Positions 1-12,791 of a stretch of 64,000 bases of DNA are shown here, piece after piece (the stretch's first letter is position 1; every line of letters starts with the position of its first letter). The stretch is from positions 146,789-210,788 of the forward strand of contig ML210185.1 of the NCBI GenBank assembly GCA_004369085.1. Direction: 5' to 3'. This DNA comes from Coprinopsis marcescibilis. Taxonomy: Eukaryota > Basidiomycota > Agaricomycetes > Agaricales > Psathyrellaceae. The notes below the pieces were generated by a model, which did no database searches, had not been told where the DNA came from, and worked only from the letters and a program-made list of their open reading frames with translations. The translations under genes and the position numbers were made by a program.

Positions 1-285
1 AACCGAAAACGGATCCAGCTGGAGCCCTCTAACGCCCCGCAGGGAATGGCTACTACAGGGACAGTGCGAGGATACAACACCCAGGCCAGCATTGTCATAT
101 CTTCTGGCCCTGGTTCTGGGGGGTCGGACACCTCGAGCTCAGAGCTTGAATACCTCGGCATGACTCCCTCGCGTGGAATTTGGGAGTCTCCGGTGTCGGC
201 GCTCGGGTCAGGCTACCGTATCGCACTGCAATCTGCCTCCACAAATGCAAAGTATGACCAGGAAGTGATAGAGCTGTCCGATTGA
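1..285 (+). CDS. 3'-terminal exon of an unrecognised protein (5' end outside window)
   Basis: An open frame runs from base 1 to a TGA at 283-285, with no in-frame start needed because the gene begins upstream of the window. The 94 visible residues are rich in Ser, Gly and Thr and look like a disordered C-terminal tail (GPGSGGSDTSSSELEYLGMT, then SRGIWESPVSAL) ending in an acidic EVIELSD. No domain is visible. Codon choice resembles the neighbouring genes. An internal ATG at 46 is probably not a start. I do not recognise the family; it could be a spurious open frame, but continuous coding from the window edge favours a true last exon. Confidence 0.45.
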   Translation, partial: NRKRIQLEPSNAPQGMATTGTVRGYNTQASIVISSGPGSGGSDTSSSELEYLGMTPSRGIWESPVSALGSGYRIALQSASTNAKYDQEVIELSD

Positions 286-601
286 TCTTTGTTCAGATTT
301 CACAAGGCTATTGGAGGAAAAATCGGGGCGATTTCTTTTTGGAGTACTGGGATTATACATTTTGGGTGATCTAGGTTTGTATCATATATTAAGCTCGATC
401 ATTATTAAGGACGATTGTACTGTACAATGTGCACTGCCCGTAAAATACGTGCCAGGGCATAAAATGATAAATGGCATATCAAATATCAATAACATATAGC
501 GAAAAGAAAGCGGTGGATCTCGACAGGACAGGTGGATAGATTGGTGTTGTGTTCGACGAAAGCGACGCGGGTATAAGTAGTAAACTCAAGAGAGCGAAAG
601 G
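286..601. other. Intergenic, AT-rich, between convergent 3' ends
   Basis: This stretch of about 315 bases separates the stop of the plus-strand partial gene from the stop of minus-strand MED14. It is AT-rich and probably holds both 3' untranslated regions. A 62-codon open frame at 311-499 has no family resemblance and is treated as chance. Confidence 0.5.
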
Positions 602-3600
602 TTATGCAGTGTCCTTCAGCTTTGCCACAACCCCGTTGTGAATTTTACGGATCAGCAAACCTACCGACGAGGTAGGGCAGACCACCCCCGAAGTGATATC
701 TGCTAGACCTATGATCCTCCTCCTCTCAGCAACGGCGTCCTTGACGGCGCTCTTCACAATATCAGAGAACCCTGGGATAGGTTGCAGACCGAGTCGTACT
801 GGCGCCAGAGAGTTGGGCGTAGAGACTGAAGTGTTATTTGAGCCCACACTTGTTTCGGGCGCATCAGTATCCATTTTGGCACTGGTGTCATTAGAAGGCT
901 TTGTGGTAGGGTCTGGTTCTGCATCGCGTGGGGGCTTGACAAGGGATTGTGAGGCATCCACAATGGCCACACGGTGCTCAGACAGCAGCCGGCAATCCAG
1001 TGCATGGCTATTCGAAAGAGTTAGTCAACTTAAGAGACCTGTCACAGAAAACACTCACTCTAAGTCAGGGTAGAGAATCCTGTACCACCCTGCGGCCTTT
1101 GCAAATGTGTCCACCATATAACCTTCGCGATTGCATTCCTGCCTGATATCTTCAAGCTCCACTGCGATCGGAAGGGTGTCTCGAAGGATGATAACCAGTC
1201 TTTCCAGAGCCGGTGCCAATCGTCCCTGACTGTACCGTAGAATGTTGCTCAAGAACGGTTCGGCATCGTCGTGAGGATTGAAAACATCGTTCGAGGGACT
1301 GTTCCCGTGGCGCGAGAAACGAAGGTCGAATTTACCGCCCGTTCGTGATAGTTGATCCTCACATGTAATGGACACGGAATAACCCTGGTAACAGATATTA
1401 GCAACGTGCACAATGTCAGGGAGAAAGGGGATACTAACAGGAGCATATGCAAACTCCACTGTCTGCAAATCGAACGAAAGGAGCTGCACATCCTTCAACC
1501 CTTTCATCTTGGACATCTGCGCAATCTCTCGAGCGATCACGACCATTTTCGAGACGCGAGCCCATTCTTCCAAAAACTCGTCTACACAAGTGTTGACGTT
1601 TTCCGACAAGAAAGAAACTACTGCCTCTTTGGTATCATAAATGATTCGTTGTGACGGGCGGATAACGCTGCTAGTGCCGGCACTTTTGCCCAGTGGCTGT
1701 TGCACATATTTGAGCTTGACGCACGTCACAACCTTATAATAGACAAAGCGTGAGCAAAGACAAGAAAATAAAAGGCCGTTGGAATACTAACCTGGGCATT
1801 CTCATCCGACCACCAATTAATGGGAATGACACGGATGTTGGGCATAGCTGCCTCAGCAGCAGGTGCCCCTGATAAAATGTCTGTGGCCTGAACACAAAGC
1901 GCCGGTACTGATCGCGCCAGTGACGACTGTATTCGAGCAATTTCCGGTGAAATAGGCGTGTCGATGGTTGGATTGACATGCGTGAACGGAATAGCGCGTA
2001 GTTTGAATTGCCGTTCGACGTTCATGTATGCGACGCGTGCACTGCGAGCAAAATGAGAATTTTTACGTGATTAATAGGCCGGGAAAATGCTGACCAGCAG
2101 TAGTTGTACAGCTCCTTCAGTATTTGACCGGTCAAGTCAAAGCTGAAATTATATGTTAGAAAATAGGCATCAGGTCGTCAAAAATCAGTGACATACCCTG
2201 ACGAGGCTCCTGTATCTTGCACAAACCACTCCATAGTATGGTCATGCGCACCGAGTTGGAAAGGAGTATCCGAGGTTGACCCAGCTTCAGGATTAGCTAG
2301 CTGTTCGCTCCTTATCCGATCAAAATTCAGGAAAGCGATGTCTTCCATAACTAGTGGAGTCACAGGATCACCAGGTATTACCCTAGTGGTAATCAAAGCG
2401 AAAGAGAAACCCTGCGTTTTGACAACCAAAACGAGATAGTGATTTGGAAACCTCGCAAGCTTGATGAACAGTTTTCCACGAGCAGTTCCCAGTTTCTCGA
2501 GGTCTGAAAAAGACAATGCCGTTAAAGTTTGGGAAGCAGATGGTATCTCATGTCCACTGACCTTGAGGAGAGAAGTTGCGCGTCCTGTAGTACTGCAACC
2601 CGAGATATTGCGCCTTTTGCTCCGCGAGTGCGAGGATTGTCTACAGAAACAATTCAGACAAGTAATTTGGGAGGGTAGACTTCACCTTCACTCACGTTTA
2701 AACGTAACTCACTTAGCCTATCGACAAGCAATTCAGGTGCCTTGTTTAGATGCGCAGCCACGATATTGAACCGAGGAGCACGGTTAGCAACAACAAGTCC
2801 GTTTGTATCTCGCAGGTTCAAGCGCCCAGTTCGAGGGTCGATGTTGATCGTCACAATTTCGTCGGCGCACAGTCGGATATGCAGTCCTAAAACAAGATCA
2901 GCGGATTCTTTTTAAAAGAAAGTCTATTCGACTGCACTTACTATCGTTATCCGAGCTGACGATTCCAGGTATTGAGAATTCCCCGTTTTGGTCATGCTGC
3001 AGCTTTTGTTCCAAGGCCTTCAAGATGGCTGCGGTATGCTTGTGAATGCTTCTTATGAGCAGCGCTTCAAAGTCCAGATTTTCGGGATCCTGTTCTTGGT
3101 CAGCGCACAGGCACAGTCAGGGTTACAATGGAAGAGCTCTCACGATTTCGAAGGCTTCCGGTGGTAATTGAATGTCTGACGAGGGTACATTGACTCCAAG
3201 GACTCCTTGGGAATGTTCCCAAGAAACTTTGAGCTGAAGTTTCTCAATTTCGTCGGAAGGTTTCAGGTGCCCGAGCTTTGATTGTTGTTGGAGACGTGCA
3301 AGTGCATGCTCTCTTGGAGTTCTCGAAGACTGGGACTTGACCTCTTCAATAGAAATCGTTATGCTACCCCCGAATGGTGGCTCCTTAATTCGTTGACGCT
3401 GTTGTGAGAGAGCGGGAGGAGGTCGACTAGATAGCAAAGTATTAGTGGGGCCGAGATGCCTAACAATGTACTCACAGCCAGTAAGAGGCTTTCAAGGTCT
3501 TTCTATCAGGAAACATAAGGACGGAAAGATGTTCGGCCCAACCCAGAGATCGCATACGTTGGGCCTTCAATCATAAGCATTCATCCGATGCGATATTAGA

Positions 3601-4986
3601 CCGAGATCACGCACCTGGAACCACAAGATTTCCAACTGATACGATAACGACATCATTTCTGCAAAGAAGATTAGACCCTCAGTGCAACGGCACAGAGATC
3701 GGCTGAGAGACTCACGCAGAAAGTTGTACAATCTAATTAGAGGTGTATCCACTACACCTTCCGGCAGCTTGGGCCTTTCTATATCTACTTCTTGCACATA
3801 TCGGGACATTCGGGAGTATGCTTCGTTTGCGATATATTCCTTGATGTAACCAGTTGGAACCCGTGGAAACTCTGCAAACGAATTTCATATACATGTAACC
3901 ACGGCAAAAACTGGTATTCACCTTGAAGATCAGACAGGTCACCTTTCACAGTGACTGGAAACTCGACAGTAATCAGGAACCAACTTGCAGTCGGCGAAGG
4001 ACCATGTAAACACAAGGATACATTGAATAGCTTCGGTACAGTGAAATGGGCACGTCCATCACCTGTAGAAAGCCAGTGAATAAACGAACGGAAGGAACAA
4101 GGTCTTGGTAATTGATCGTTACCGATGGTATATCGTGTCATTTCGACTGGTATGATTTCAGAAACACGAAGGCGGTATAGGATCACATTTTCCATGTCGG
4201 CAAGGGTCTTTGCAACCTGTTCATCACTCAGAGGGACAATGGGTTCGAATCGTTTCTACAACAGTGTCAATGTCATATAACATAAGATCAAGAACTTGAG
4301 AGATATGACGAACCTTGATGCATGTGGGGAGCCTCAAGTAGGAGCCAGATGTAAGAACGTCGAGGGAGGTCAGCAAATCGTAATTTCGCGTCCTGTATGG
4401 AAAGTTAACGCGATGGTGATCAATAATGACGCTTGTCCAAACCTAGCAGGGCCCAAATTTTCTTTTCCGCCAAGTAAGTCAATGGTTGCGTTTTCGAACT
4501 GTTTGCTGTGCAACCCCAGAAAACCACTGATGTTCTGGAGGGGTATTATGTTTGTCGTCCAAGGACAAGGGAGTGGTCCATACCTTGCACTTTTGTATTG
4601 TGTCTGCATCTCGAGACCATTTGACCACTGCGTACACCTTCACAACCTGTTTCTTCGTCTTGACAACCCAATCTGCTATAGTCCGTTTGCGAACCGCATC
4701 TGACATCGAAGGTAGCCTGTTCTGATGTTAGCAATTGGGATTCACAAGGACAATGGCACACATACGTTTCTGCCATCTCCGTTAGCTCTGTGTATATTGC
4801 TTGCATAACTCGAACGACGAGGTCTCCCAGGAATATCTGTTCAACCTCGTTGTAAGCGAGTTCGCGTTCCAATTCTTCAATTGGTGTTCTTGGAGGTTGA
4901 ACATCGGTGAATCCGTTATGCTTGACCACACTGTCGTTGAGGATGTCGATGACCATAGCGTCGGAGGTTTCTGTCGGCGCACTCAT
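602..4986 (-). CDS. MED14: Mediator complex subunit 14 (tail-module scaffold, Rgr1)
   Basis: MED14 is the backbone of Mediator, linking the head, middle and tail modules and bridging activators to RNA polymerase II in the nucleus. The first exon (4986-4766) starts with MSAPTETSDAMVID and leads through VRVMQAIYTELTEMAETLPS and RKRTIADWVVKTKKQ to VVKVYAVVKWSRD, the hallmark N-terminal MED14 region. Spliced exons then give a segment ending in SLDVLTSGSYLRLPTCIK, GDGRAHFTVPKLFNVSL and QRMRSLGWAEHLSVLMF, in family order. The last exons end DITSGVVCPTSS... and a stop at 602-604. Around 15 short introns interrupt it; I estimate 1,100-1,200 residues, normal for fungi. The first joins (4766/4716 and 4584 onward) restore frame and family sequence exactly. 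It is divergent from SCYL1, with about 394 bases between the starts. Confidence 0.93.
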
Positions 4987-5143
4987 GACGGCCGTTGAAA
5001 TTATGATTTAAAGGTGGTGAAATAGCATTTGCCCTTAGAAACAGAGGGAAGGAGATGGTGGAAGTATCAATTGAAAGAGTCTAAACATGAACGAGGCTCG
5101 CAGGTCAATCCACTAAATTACCCGTGATCGCTGGGCGACTGTC

Positions 5144-5149
5144 CACGTG
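5144..5149. promoter_or_regulatory. CACGTG E-box in the MED14/SCYL1 promoter
   Basis: A perfect CACGTG, the target of fungal bHLH factors such as Pho4 and Cbf1 types, sits in the near-palindromic context CTGTCCACGTGACAG, 158 bases upstream of the MED14 start and about 230 upstream of the SCYL1 start. Binding is inferred only. Confidence 0.4.
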
Positions 5150-5248
5150 ACAGAAACTGCGCGGCGGCGGCGACCAGCTCTGAGCTTACTGCGCCGTTAC
5201 AGAGTACGCTGCTAATACAGTCTACTGAGTGATCAGTGATTTTCTACA

Positions 5249-5266
5249 TACTAGTATCTACTAGTA
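5249..5266. repeat. Palindromic octamer TACTAGTA duplicated at a 10-base period
   Basis: TACTAGTA occurs at 5249-5256 and again at 5259-5266, so the two palindromes lie one helical turn apart and face the same side of the DNA. The site is about 115 bases upstream of the SCYL1 start codon. It could be a tandem binding site or a chance duplication. Confidence 0.5.
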
Positions 5267-5380
5267 CTCGTCGTTGTTCATCTCACTCATCTCCTAACCT
5301 CGTCACTGTGCGCGTCGCGGGCTGGTGCTGCTTCATTTACCTCCCACCGAAGGCCGTCAACATTTCACATTTTGTTGGCT

Positions 5381-8300
5381 ATGGACTATCTGCGGACGTT
5401 GGGCTCTGCGGCTGTCTCAACCCTTGTACAAAAGTCGGGCCTCAATCTACCATTTACTTTGGGCTCGAAGGTGAACACCGTGAATACTCTTTACAATCTT
5501 TATGATGGGACCAAGAGGGTACATTTCAAGCCTCTGTTACTCTCTCTCTCTAGTCACCCTCATACTTCTTTAGGACGATGGCTCACCCGTATCAGTATTT
5601 GAATATGACTTCAGCGATGCCTCCAAGCGCAATACACGACCTTTGGCTCAGAATGCTCTTCGCAAATTAAGAATAACTCGACACCCCGATGTGCTGAAGT
5701 TCATGGACGCCATTGAATCCGATTCTACTATATACATCATGACAGAACGAGTGCGCCCATTGACTTCTGTCCTTCCTTCCTGGTCATCTAAGGACCAGCA
5801 AGACCGGCAAGATTGGCTTGTTTGGGGTCTTCATCGTGTCTCTGTCCGTCGGCCTTTCTCATCCTTTACCATGATGCCATGCTCATGTCCTTTCTTTAAG
5901 ATAGCCTTGACGTTCTTAAACGACCCTTGTTCTTCCACTCACGGAACTTTGAATGTGAATTCTATATTCGTGTCTCCAACGGGTGAATGGAAGCTTGGTG
6001 GCTTCGAACTCCTCAGTAATCCCAAGGAAGATACATCCGTTCTATATGTGGGTGGTTATGTCCTGTGCGCAGGGCAATTTCCTCAATTTCCATTAGACAT
6101 CCGCTTCTTTATACCCAGGATTAATGACGATAGCTCCTCCAGAAGTGAAGAAATCTGGATGGTCTGTGCTCAAACAGTGAGTGCCACCTCTAGATTGACT
6201 CAACGAGGGCGTCTCAATGTTTGAGCTTAGGCACGACGTTGCCGCCGCAGATGCCTACGCACTTGGGCTACTTTTACATACATTGTTTAACCCTACCCTA
6301 CCCCAGCCCGCAACAGCACAACCTCCCCACCCTCCCCCTCCTGCCTCATCACGGGGGTCAATCCCGGGTCCACTATTCGCCTTGTTCAAAAAGCTTTTGA
6401 ATCCCAGTCCCGGAACTAGAATTACAGCTAAGCACTTTTTGGAGGTTGGAACTACGGAAGAAGGGTTTTTCTCGAGCAATCCTTTGGTTAAGGTCTGCCT
6501 CGGACTAGACAATTTTGCCATCTCCAGTGAATCGGAAAAGTCCGCTTTCATCAGGTACTGGTGTGTTCGACTGGATCATGAATTCCCAAACTGACTGCTA
6601 ATAGAACTCTCACCGAATCCAAAGCATCATTGCCCCCGGAATTTGGAGCCAATCGCGTACTGCCATCCCTTATATCCGCGCTGGAATTTGGAGGAGCATC
6701 CGCCGCCGCCATCCTTCCACTCGTCATTCAGCTCGGAGCCAACGTGTCACCAGAAGAATACTCAAACACCGTAGCGGGACCCTTAGTAAAGCTTTACAGT
6801 AGCCCGGATCGAGGAACTCGGATGGCCTTACTGGAGCATCTACCATCCTACATCGAAAAGTTGGATAAAAAAACCGTCTCGGAAAAGATATTCCCTCATC
6901 TTGTGAGTTTCATATTGTCAACAGACAACTAGTTTCGGCTGACGAACTACCAGCAAACTGGCTTCACTGACACTGTTGCTATTATCCGGGAGGCGACTGT
7001 CAAGTCGATCGGTTTGCTTGCCCCCAAGGTACACGACGATATAGCTCACTTCTCTAGCCTCCTAACACCTTCCCCAGCTAACAGAGCGATTGTTGAACAA
7101 CGACCTGCTTCGCTTACTTGCCAAGTTGCAGGTGGATCCTGAACCCTCCATTAGAACCAATACCTGCATTTTATTAGGCAGGCTCGCGCCCACCCTGGGC
7201 TACAATACCAAGCGGAAGGTTCTGGTTCCCGCCTTTTCCCGTGCTCTCAAAGATACATTCGTACACGCTCGGGTGGCAGGCTTACTCGCATTTAACGCTA
7301 CGATCGACTGCTTTGAAATTGAAGAATTAGCCACTAAAGTCATACCTAACATGTCATTTGTCCTTGTGGACAAGGAGAAGTAAGTTGTGCTTCAGTTATG
7401 CCTCCTGCTTTCCTAATATACTATGCAGACTAGTCAGAGACCAAGCTTTCAAGACCCTCAACGTACTTCTGAAACGTCTCGAAACTCACGCAGAAAGCAT
7501 GGTACGTACTTACCTGCCTCTGCTTCAGGGCCTCACCAAGACCTCTCCAGCCCGAATCTGTAGCGGACGGTCCTAGTATCCCCGAAGTGGACATGACGTC
7601 CTCGACCACTATGGTTAACTCAGCGGCTGGCGCAGCTACCACATTAGCTGGTTGGGCAATTACATCCATTGGAAAGAAGGTACCTACCCGATTGTATAGC
7701 TTGGCTGAGGTTCCTGACCGCTTCTTCATGGCAGCTCGCCGCTTCCGACATGCAAACTGGGATCAACGCGCCTGCTGTGACGATCACGGATGCAGGACTT
7801 CATGGGAAAGAATTGACAGTGTCCACTCCAGCGCATGTACCCATATCTCTAGCCACCGCAAAAGCTTCCAGTGGGACGTCCATGAAATTAGGCCTCAAGT
7901 CTCCATTAGCTTCATCGCAGTCGCTACTGGCGGACCAACTAGCAGAAGAGCTTACTGCAACCGAAGCCAACAATCCCTGGGGAAATGATGATCTCATGGA
8001 CGTGAATGCGGACGATGATGACTGGAGTGAGCATACCAAGGCTTCTCTGCAACCTGCAACGAAATAGCTCACGACCGTTACAGGCGCTTTCGAAGCCGCA
8101 CCGACCCCATCGATTTCAACGCCAATTACGCCATCCCTCAATCTATCGGTCCAGTCGACGAAGAGCAAATCTCCCACGCCCTCGTCTCCGCGTCCAAAGG
8201 CAGCAGTCCTGAGAACGTCTGCTCCCGCAAGGCAAGCAGCGACCTCTCGTTCCTTGACTCCTGACACATGGGAAGAAGGAGAATGGGATGCTCCATCTAA

Positions 8301-8517
8301 AGCAGTATCCACTCATTCAATCGTCTCCGGCAGAGCTGCTAACGGTTCATTTCCTCTCTCTAAAGAAGACAAGGCGGCTGAAATGGCGAGACGTAAGGAG
8401 GAACGCAAACAGGTATGCCTCCTTGCCTCCTGTCCCCTTCAGGATCTGACCAACAACGTACTATGAACGAAGCGTATTGCTATGTTAAAGGAACAGAAGA
8501 AGAACGTAGTAAAGTAA
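5381..8517 (+). CDS. SCYL1: SCYL1/Cex1-type pseudokinase with HEAT repeats
   Basis: Members of this family (yeast Cex1, human SCYL1) act in tRNA nuclear export and COPI-linked Golgi traffic; they have a catalytically dead kinase domain and HEAT repeats. The ATG at 5381 opens MDYLRTLGSAAVSTLVQKSG. The kinase-like part includes LRKLRITRHPDVLKFMDAIE, THGTLNVNSIFVSPTGEWKL (where active kinases have HRD/DFG) and IAPPEVKKSGW. The HEAT region has SALEFGGASAAAILPLVIQL, SPDRGTRMALLEHLPSYIEK and a segment beginning QTGFTDTVAIIREATVKSI, all diagnostic. The C-terminal tail is low complexity (NPWGNDDLMDVNADDDDW) and ends in a basic coil, RIAMLKEQKKNVVK, stop 8515-8517. About a dozen introns; roughly 800 residues. 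The frame also has a TTG upstream (5372), but the ATG is preferred. Confidence 0.9.
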
Positions 8518-8905
8518 TTCATTTTATATTACTAGGGCGCTTTTCATGCGAGGAACTCAATCAATACATAAATCAGCACTACCTGAGGCTGAACTTGTGC
8601 ATGGAGAAATTGTGCCGTTTTTACTCCAGCTTACTCCCTGAAAATCCCTTTTTGCGAGTTACGGTCCCCCTGTCAAACAAACTCCATTGCCATCAAACCG
8701 GGATTGCGCCCGAGATGCCTGTGATGCCAGCGTTGTGGCAACAGGTGGCCACCGCGAGGATGATGAAATTGAAATCCACTTGGTACCTTGACTCCGCTAT
8801 CCGTCGACTCCTGAGTCTAATTCCGCTCCTTTCTTCTCTTTTCCTAGGTTGGGGATACTCTCGCTGTGTGGTTTGGTCCCTCCATCGTTTGTTTAGAGGG
8901 GTGCG
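8518..8905. other. Intergenic between SCYL1 and the CSC1-type channel
   Basis: These 388 bases hold the SCYL1 3' untranslated region and the promoter of the following co-directional gene. Open frames across it have no family resemblance. Nothing else is seen. Confidence 0.5.
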
Positions 8906-11900
8906 ATGTCTGCAATTGACCCCAACAAAGCCTCACAAAACAATTCCACGAAAGCCTTCCTCACCGCTTTGGTCGTCAATTTTGGGCTTCTCTTTGTAGA
9001 AGTTGGGGCTTTTATTATTCTCAAGCAGAAGTTGTGGAGGATTTATTCACCGAGAGCGTACTTGCCGCCTCCAGAGTGTGTCTGCAGTCTTCATAACGCA
9101 GATTCATTCGATTGACTTGCGATTTTTTCGAACAGTAAACGAGCACAGGAGCTACCTTCTGGACCCTGGAGATGGATACCTGCGCTTATCAAAACACCGT
9201 CAAAGGACATTGTGAGCTCTGTGTCAAAGGAAAAATATATATCATCTGACCACTCTCAATAGATCCAGAAAAATGGTCTTGACGCGTAGGTCTGACTTGT
9301 TCAAATACTCAATGCTCCCGCTCAAATGAGGAAACCACCGCAGATATATGTTTATTCGATTCATCAAGCTGCTCTCAAAGATATTTTTTGTCTTTACCAT
9401 CTTAACCTTCGCGGTTATCATCCCAGTTGACGTGGTCAATATCAAGAGTGAACTAGAAGGGGTGAAGAAAATATCATGGACAAAGTGGGTCCATAGCTTG
9501 TTTTAACCTCGCGTCCGCCACGAACTAATCGCGCTTTCAGCATCGTGGATCCAAAAGACCAGCAACGCTTCGCGGCACACGTCATCGTGGTCTATATCTT
9601 GACCGGTACTTTGAGCCACTTCTGGCCAATCACTTTAACACTCCTAACGATGGCTTCCAGGTTTCGTCATATACTTGATTTATCGCGAAATGGTGCACTT
9701 TGTCCAACTTCGCCATCAATTTCTGCTCAGCCACTCCCATTCTCGCCTCGCGCAATCCCGAACGGTGCTTGTGACGTCAGTTCCCGACGAATTGGGAAAC
9801 GAATCTGACTTGCGGACCTTTGCGAGTTTCGTACCCGGAGGCGTTGACAAAGTATGGCTCTATCACGACACCAAGGCCCTCAACCAACTCTTTGAGCAAC
9901 GGCAAGAACTCTGCACCCTTCTAGAAACGGCAGAATCGACTGTACTGTCGCATGCAACCAAAATCTGGAGGAAGAAGGTCAAGGCACATACAAGGGCAAA
10001 TCGCAAGAAAGCCAATGATGAGGAGAGCAATGCTGCACTTCAATTGACGAAGCCAACACCTTCGTTTGCTTTGTTAAATGAGTTAGTTCCAGATAAGCAC
10101 CGACCAAAGCATCGGACTGGACTCCTGGGAATTTTGGGTACCAAGGTTGACACTATCAACCACTGCAAGGTATGAGATTGAACGGACCGTAATTTCTCTT
10201 TGAGGCTAATTGTTCTGTAGGAAGAAATAAGGAAGATCAACGTCTCTATCAAGGAGCTAAGGGAACAAAGTCCTGGCAAGTTCTTGGGAAGTGCGTTTAT
10301 ACGATGCAATCTTCAAATGGGTGCGCACATCCTCACACAATGCGTTAGCTACCATGAAGTAAGTAAATTTTGTCGAGATGTCCGGTTGCGCCTAACTTGG
10401 GATGCTGTTCTAGCCTCTCTTCATGTATAACAAATGGATGGAGGCTCATCCGAAGGACATTGTCTGGAGCAATCTGGATGACAGTGCACTGGAAATGAAT
10501 GGTCGCTATGTTGCTTCTTGGGCAGCCACTTTCGGTTTGATTATTGCGTGGGCATTCCCAGTTGGTTTCATCGGAACTGTCAGTAATCTCTCCGAGCTGT
10601 GTGTTGAAGTCAAGTATGTAGTGTCCATGTATCCCTGAGTCCTGTCTCCTCGTACTAAAAACGATTCCCATAGATGGCTCGCATGGGTTTGCGAACGTAA
10701 GTGCTACATCTGGCTCAATGGCTTCAAATCCTGACGTTTACCAAATGTTTATAGTCCCTGAGGTTGCAAGGGGTATCATTGAGGGTGTTCTTCCTCCCGC
10801 ATTGCTTGCAATTCTGTTCGCTTTACTTCCAATTATCCTGCGAGGTCTGTGCCCATTTTGTTGCCTCGCTAGCAACCCCAATTGATGACTTCTTTAGCGT
10901 TTGCATGGTATGAGTGTATACCACGGTACTCACTCATCTCTGTCAGCGTTTATCGTAGATATTTCATCTTCTTATTGATGTGAGTACCGGAGCACTCCCA
11001 AGATAAATTGCACATTCTCAAAATAACTAGTCATGGTTTCCTAATCGTTACACTGAGTTCTGGTATCACAAACGGTGCGTTTCATTGAGCTTGTCAATGT
11101 TATCGTACTGATTCTTGACCGTAACATAGCAATCAACGATGTACGTCAATGCAAGATCTATAAATCAAACCCCCGCTTACTTCTGGCACCCCACTCAGCT
11201 CGTCAGAAACCCGACACAGACCGTGCAGCAGCTTGCTACGCAGCTGCCTGGCGCTTCCGTGTTCTTCCTCACATATATGATCACCCAGGGTTTGGCTGGT
11301 GCTGGTGGTGCTCTTGCACAGTTGGTGCCTCTCGGTATTCACTACATGCGGAAGTGGCTTCTTGGACGTACACCCCGGCAAGCCTATGAAGTCACATTCA
11401 AGATGCCTACGGTACGTTTCCACCAATTATACCACTACTGCTCGTTAATAATATCACAACCCAGGCCGATTTGGGGGTCACTCTGCCTCGACTGTCGCTA
11501 TTGGCGACCATAACGTTCGCCTACAGCGTCCTGTCGCCCTTGATCAACTTATTGGCCCTCTGTAGTTTTGGAATGTTCTACATTGCGTGGAAATTCCGTG
11601 AGGTTTCCGAAGTCATTTCACTTGTTTCATGCTCACGATGCTCCTAGTTTTGATCCAAGTCTTCGACCAGCCTGATGAGGCTGAGACTGGGGGCATGTAC
11701 TTCCCAATGGCAATCAATAACCTTTGTAAGAGACATATACGGTTCGCTTAGAACAAGAACTCACACCAATTGACTAGTCGCCGGTCTTTACATCGAACAC
11801 ATCTGTCTTGCTTGCTTATTCTTCTTGCGAGCTGCGGATGAGGGGGCTCACGCTGTTGTCAAAGCAGTATTTATGCTCATCCTCCTTGCTCTAACGGTCG

Positions 11901-12682
11901 GCGCCCACCTCTTTATGTCTCACTCTTTCAATCGTGAATATTCTCATTGAATCACATTCGGTCACTTACTCATTGGCTCTATATAGACTTGATTCACTTT
12001 CTGCCCATGTCACTGGCAACAAAGAAGATGGCAAAGAAGTTCGAGAGACAGAAGAAGGAAAAGTCTTCGAAGGGCAGCGACGATGACGAGCTTGATTTGT
12101 TCAGTCGTCATAGTGAGTTCAGTTTGAACCTCGTGCGATATAGCTTCACATTCTCGCATAATAGGAATTCGGAGTGTCCGCAGGCGCATCAAGCAGAAGG
12201 TCAACGTAATCAAGGGCAAAGGTCGGGACTCTGAGGAGAAGGAACGACGATCGTCCGAGACGGCAGTGATTTACGGCGTTGATGCACTTCACAAGCAACT
12301 TGAGCTTTCACGACAGCCGTCGGGTAGTTCCCAGAAGTCAGAGAAATCACGAAAGTCAACAGAAAGCAGAAAGAAGCCCAAGGTTACTGTCGATGCCCCC
12401 GCGCCTGCTCTGACCAGTCCATCTAGTCCCGATGACACTGATAATGATTCGGACGAGGACGCACAGGATGATCATGCATTCGACCACCCTTCCACTTATC
12501 AAGAACAGGCCTGGATTTGGATTCCCAAGGATGTTTTAGGTTTGAGCGAGGTGATAGCGGAGGATCTAAGGGTTTCAGGAGTGGATGCCAGTGATCTTGG
12601 AGCATACATGGATGAACACGGCGTTGTCGAGGTTCGCCGCAATCCACCCGACGAGGAATGGACCGGTGGCCACGACGATTGA
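8906..12682 (+). CDS. CSC1/OSCA/TMEM63-type calcium-permeable channel (DUF221, PHM7/RSN1 family)
   Basis: Proteins of this family are multi-pass membrane channels opened by osmotic or mechanical stress, at the plasma membrane or endomembranes. The N-terminus (MSAIDPNKASQNNST) precedes a hydrophobic helix and SPRAYLPPPE, followed by ELPSGPWRWIPALIKTP and GLDAYMFIRFIKLLSKIFF, the RSN1_TM signature. The cytosolic PHM7 domain follows (SRTVLVTSVPDEL; FVPGGVDKVWLYHD; KHRTGLLGILGTKVDTI). The channel core has SWAATFGLIIAWAFPVGFI and GVLPPALLAILFALLPIIL, then LPGASVFFLTYMITQGLAGA. The tail is charged (KKMAKKFERQKKEK; serine- and acid-rich) and ends GGHDD at 12682. More than 15 introns; about 900-950 residues. 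Several fungal paralogues exist, so I do not assign a symbol. Confidence 0.88.
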
Positions 12683-12791
12683 TTTGCCTCAGTGAACGCT
12701 GCTTTATCTGCAGGTAGTAATATATACATATATACCAGGAATCTTGGTTTAGCTTTTTGTTTTTAATACAATATCCGATTTTTATTCGTGG

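Larger units (their letters stand above)
4987..5380. promoter_or_regulatory. Divergent promoter region MED14 / SCYL1
   Basis: These 394 bases lie between the two start codons and must carry both promoters. Visible elements are a CACGTG E-box at 5144-5149 inside the near-palindrome CTGTCCACGTGACAG, a GC-rich GCGGCGGCGGCGA-like run near 5160, and the palindrome TACTAGTA present twice at a 10-base period (5249-5266). No clear TATA box is seen for either gene, as is common for fungal housekeeping genes. Confidence 0.55.

Noticed and set aside
8415..8999. 194-codon open frame across the SCYL1 end and channel start
   Set aside because: It overlaps the supported last exon of SCYL1 and the first exon of the channel in another frame.
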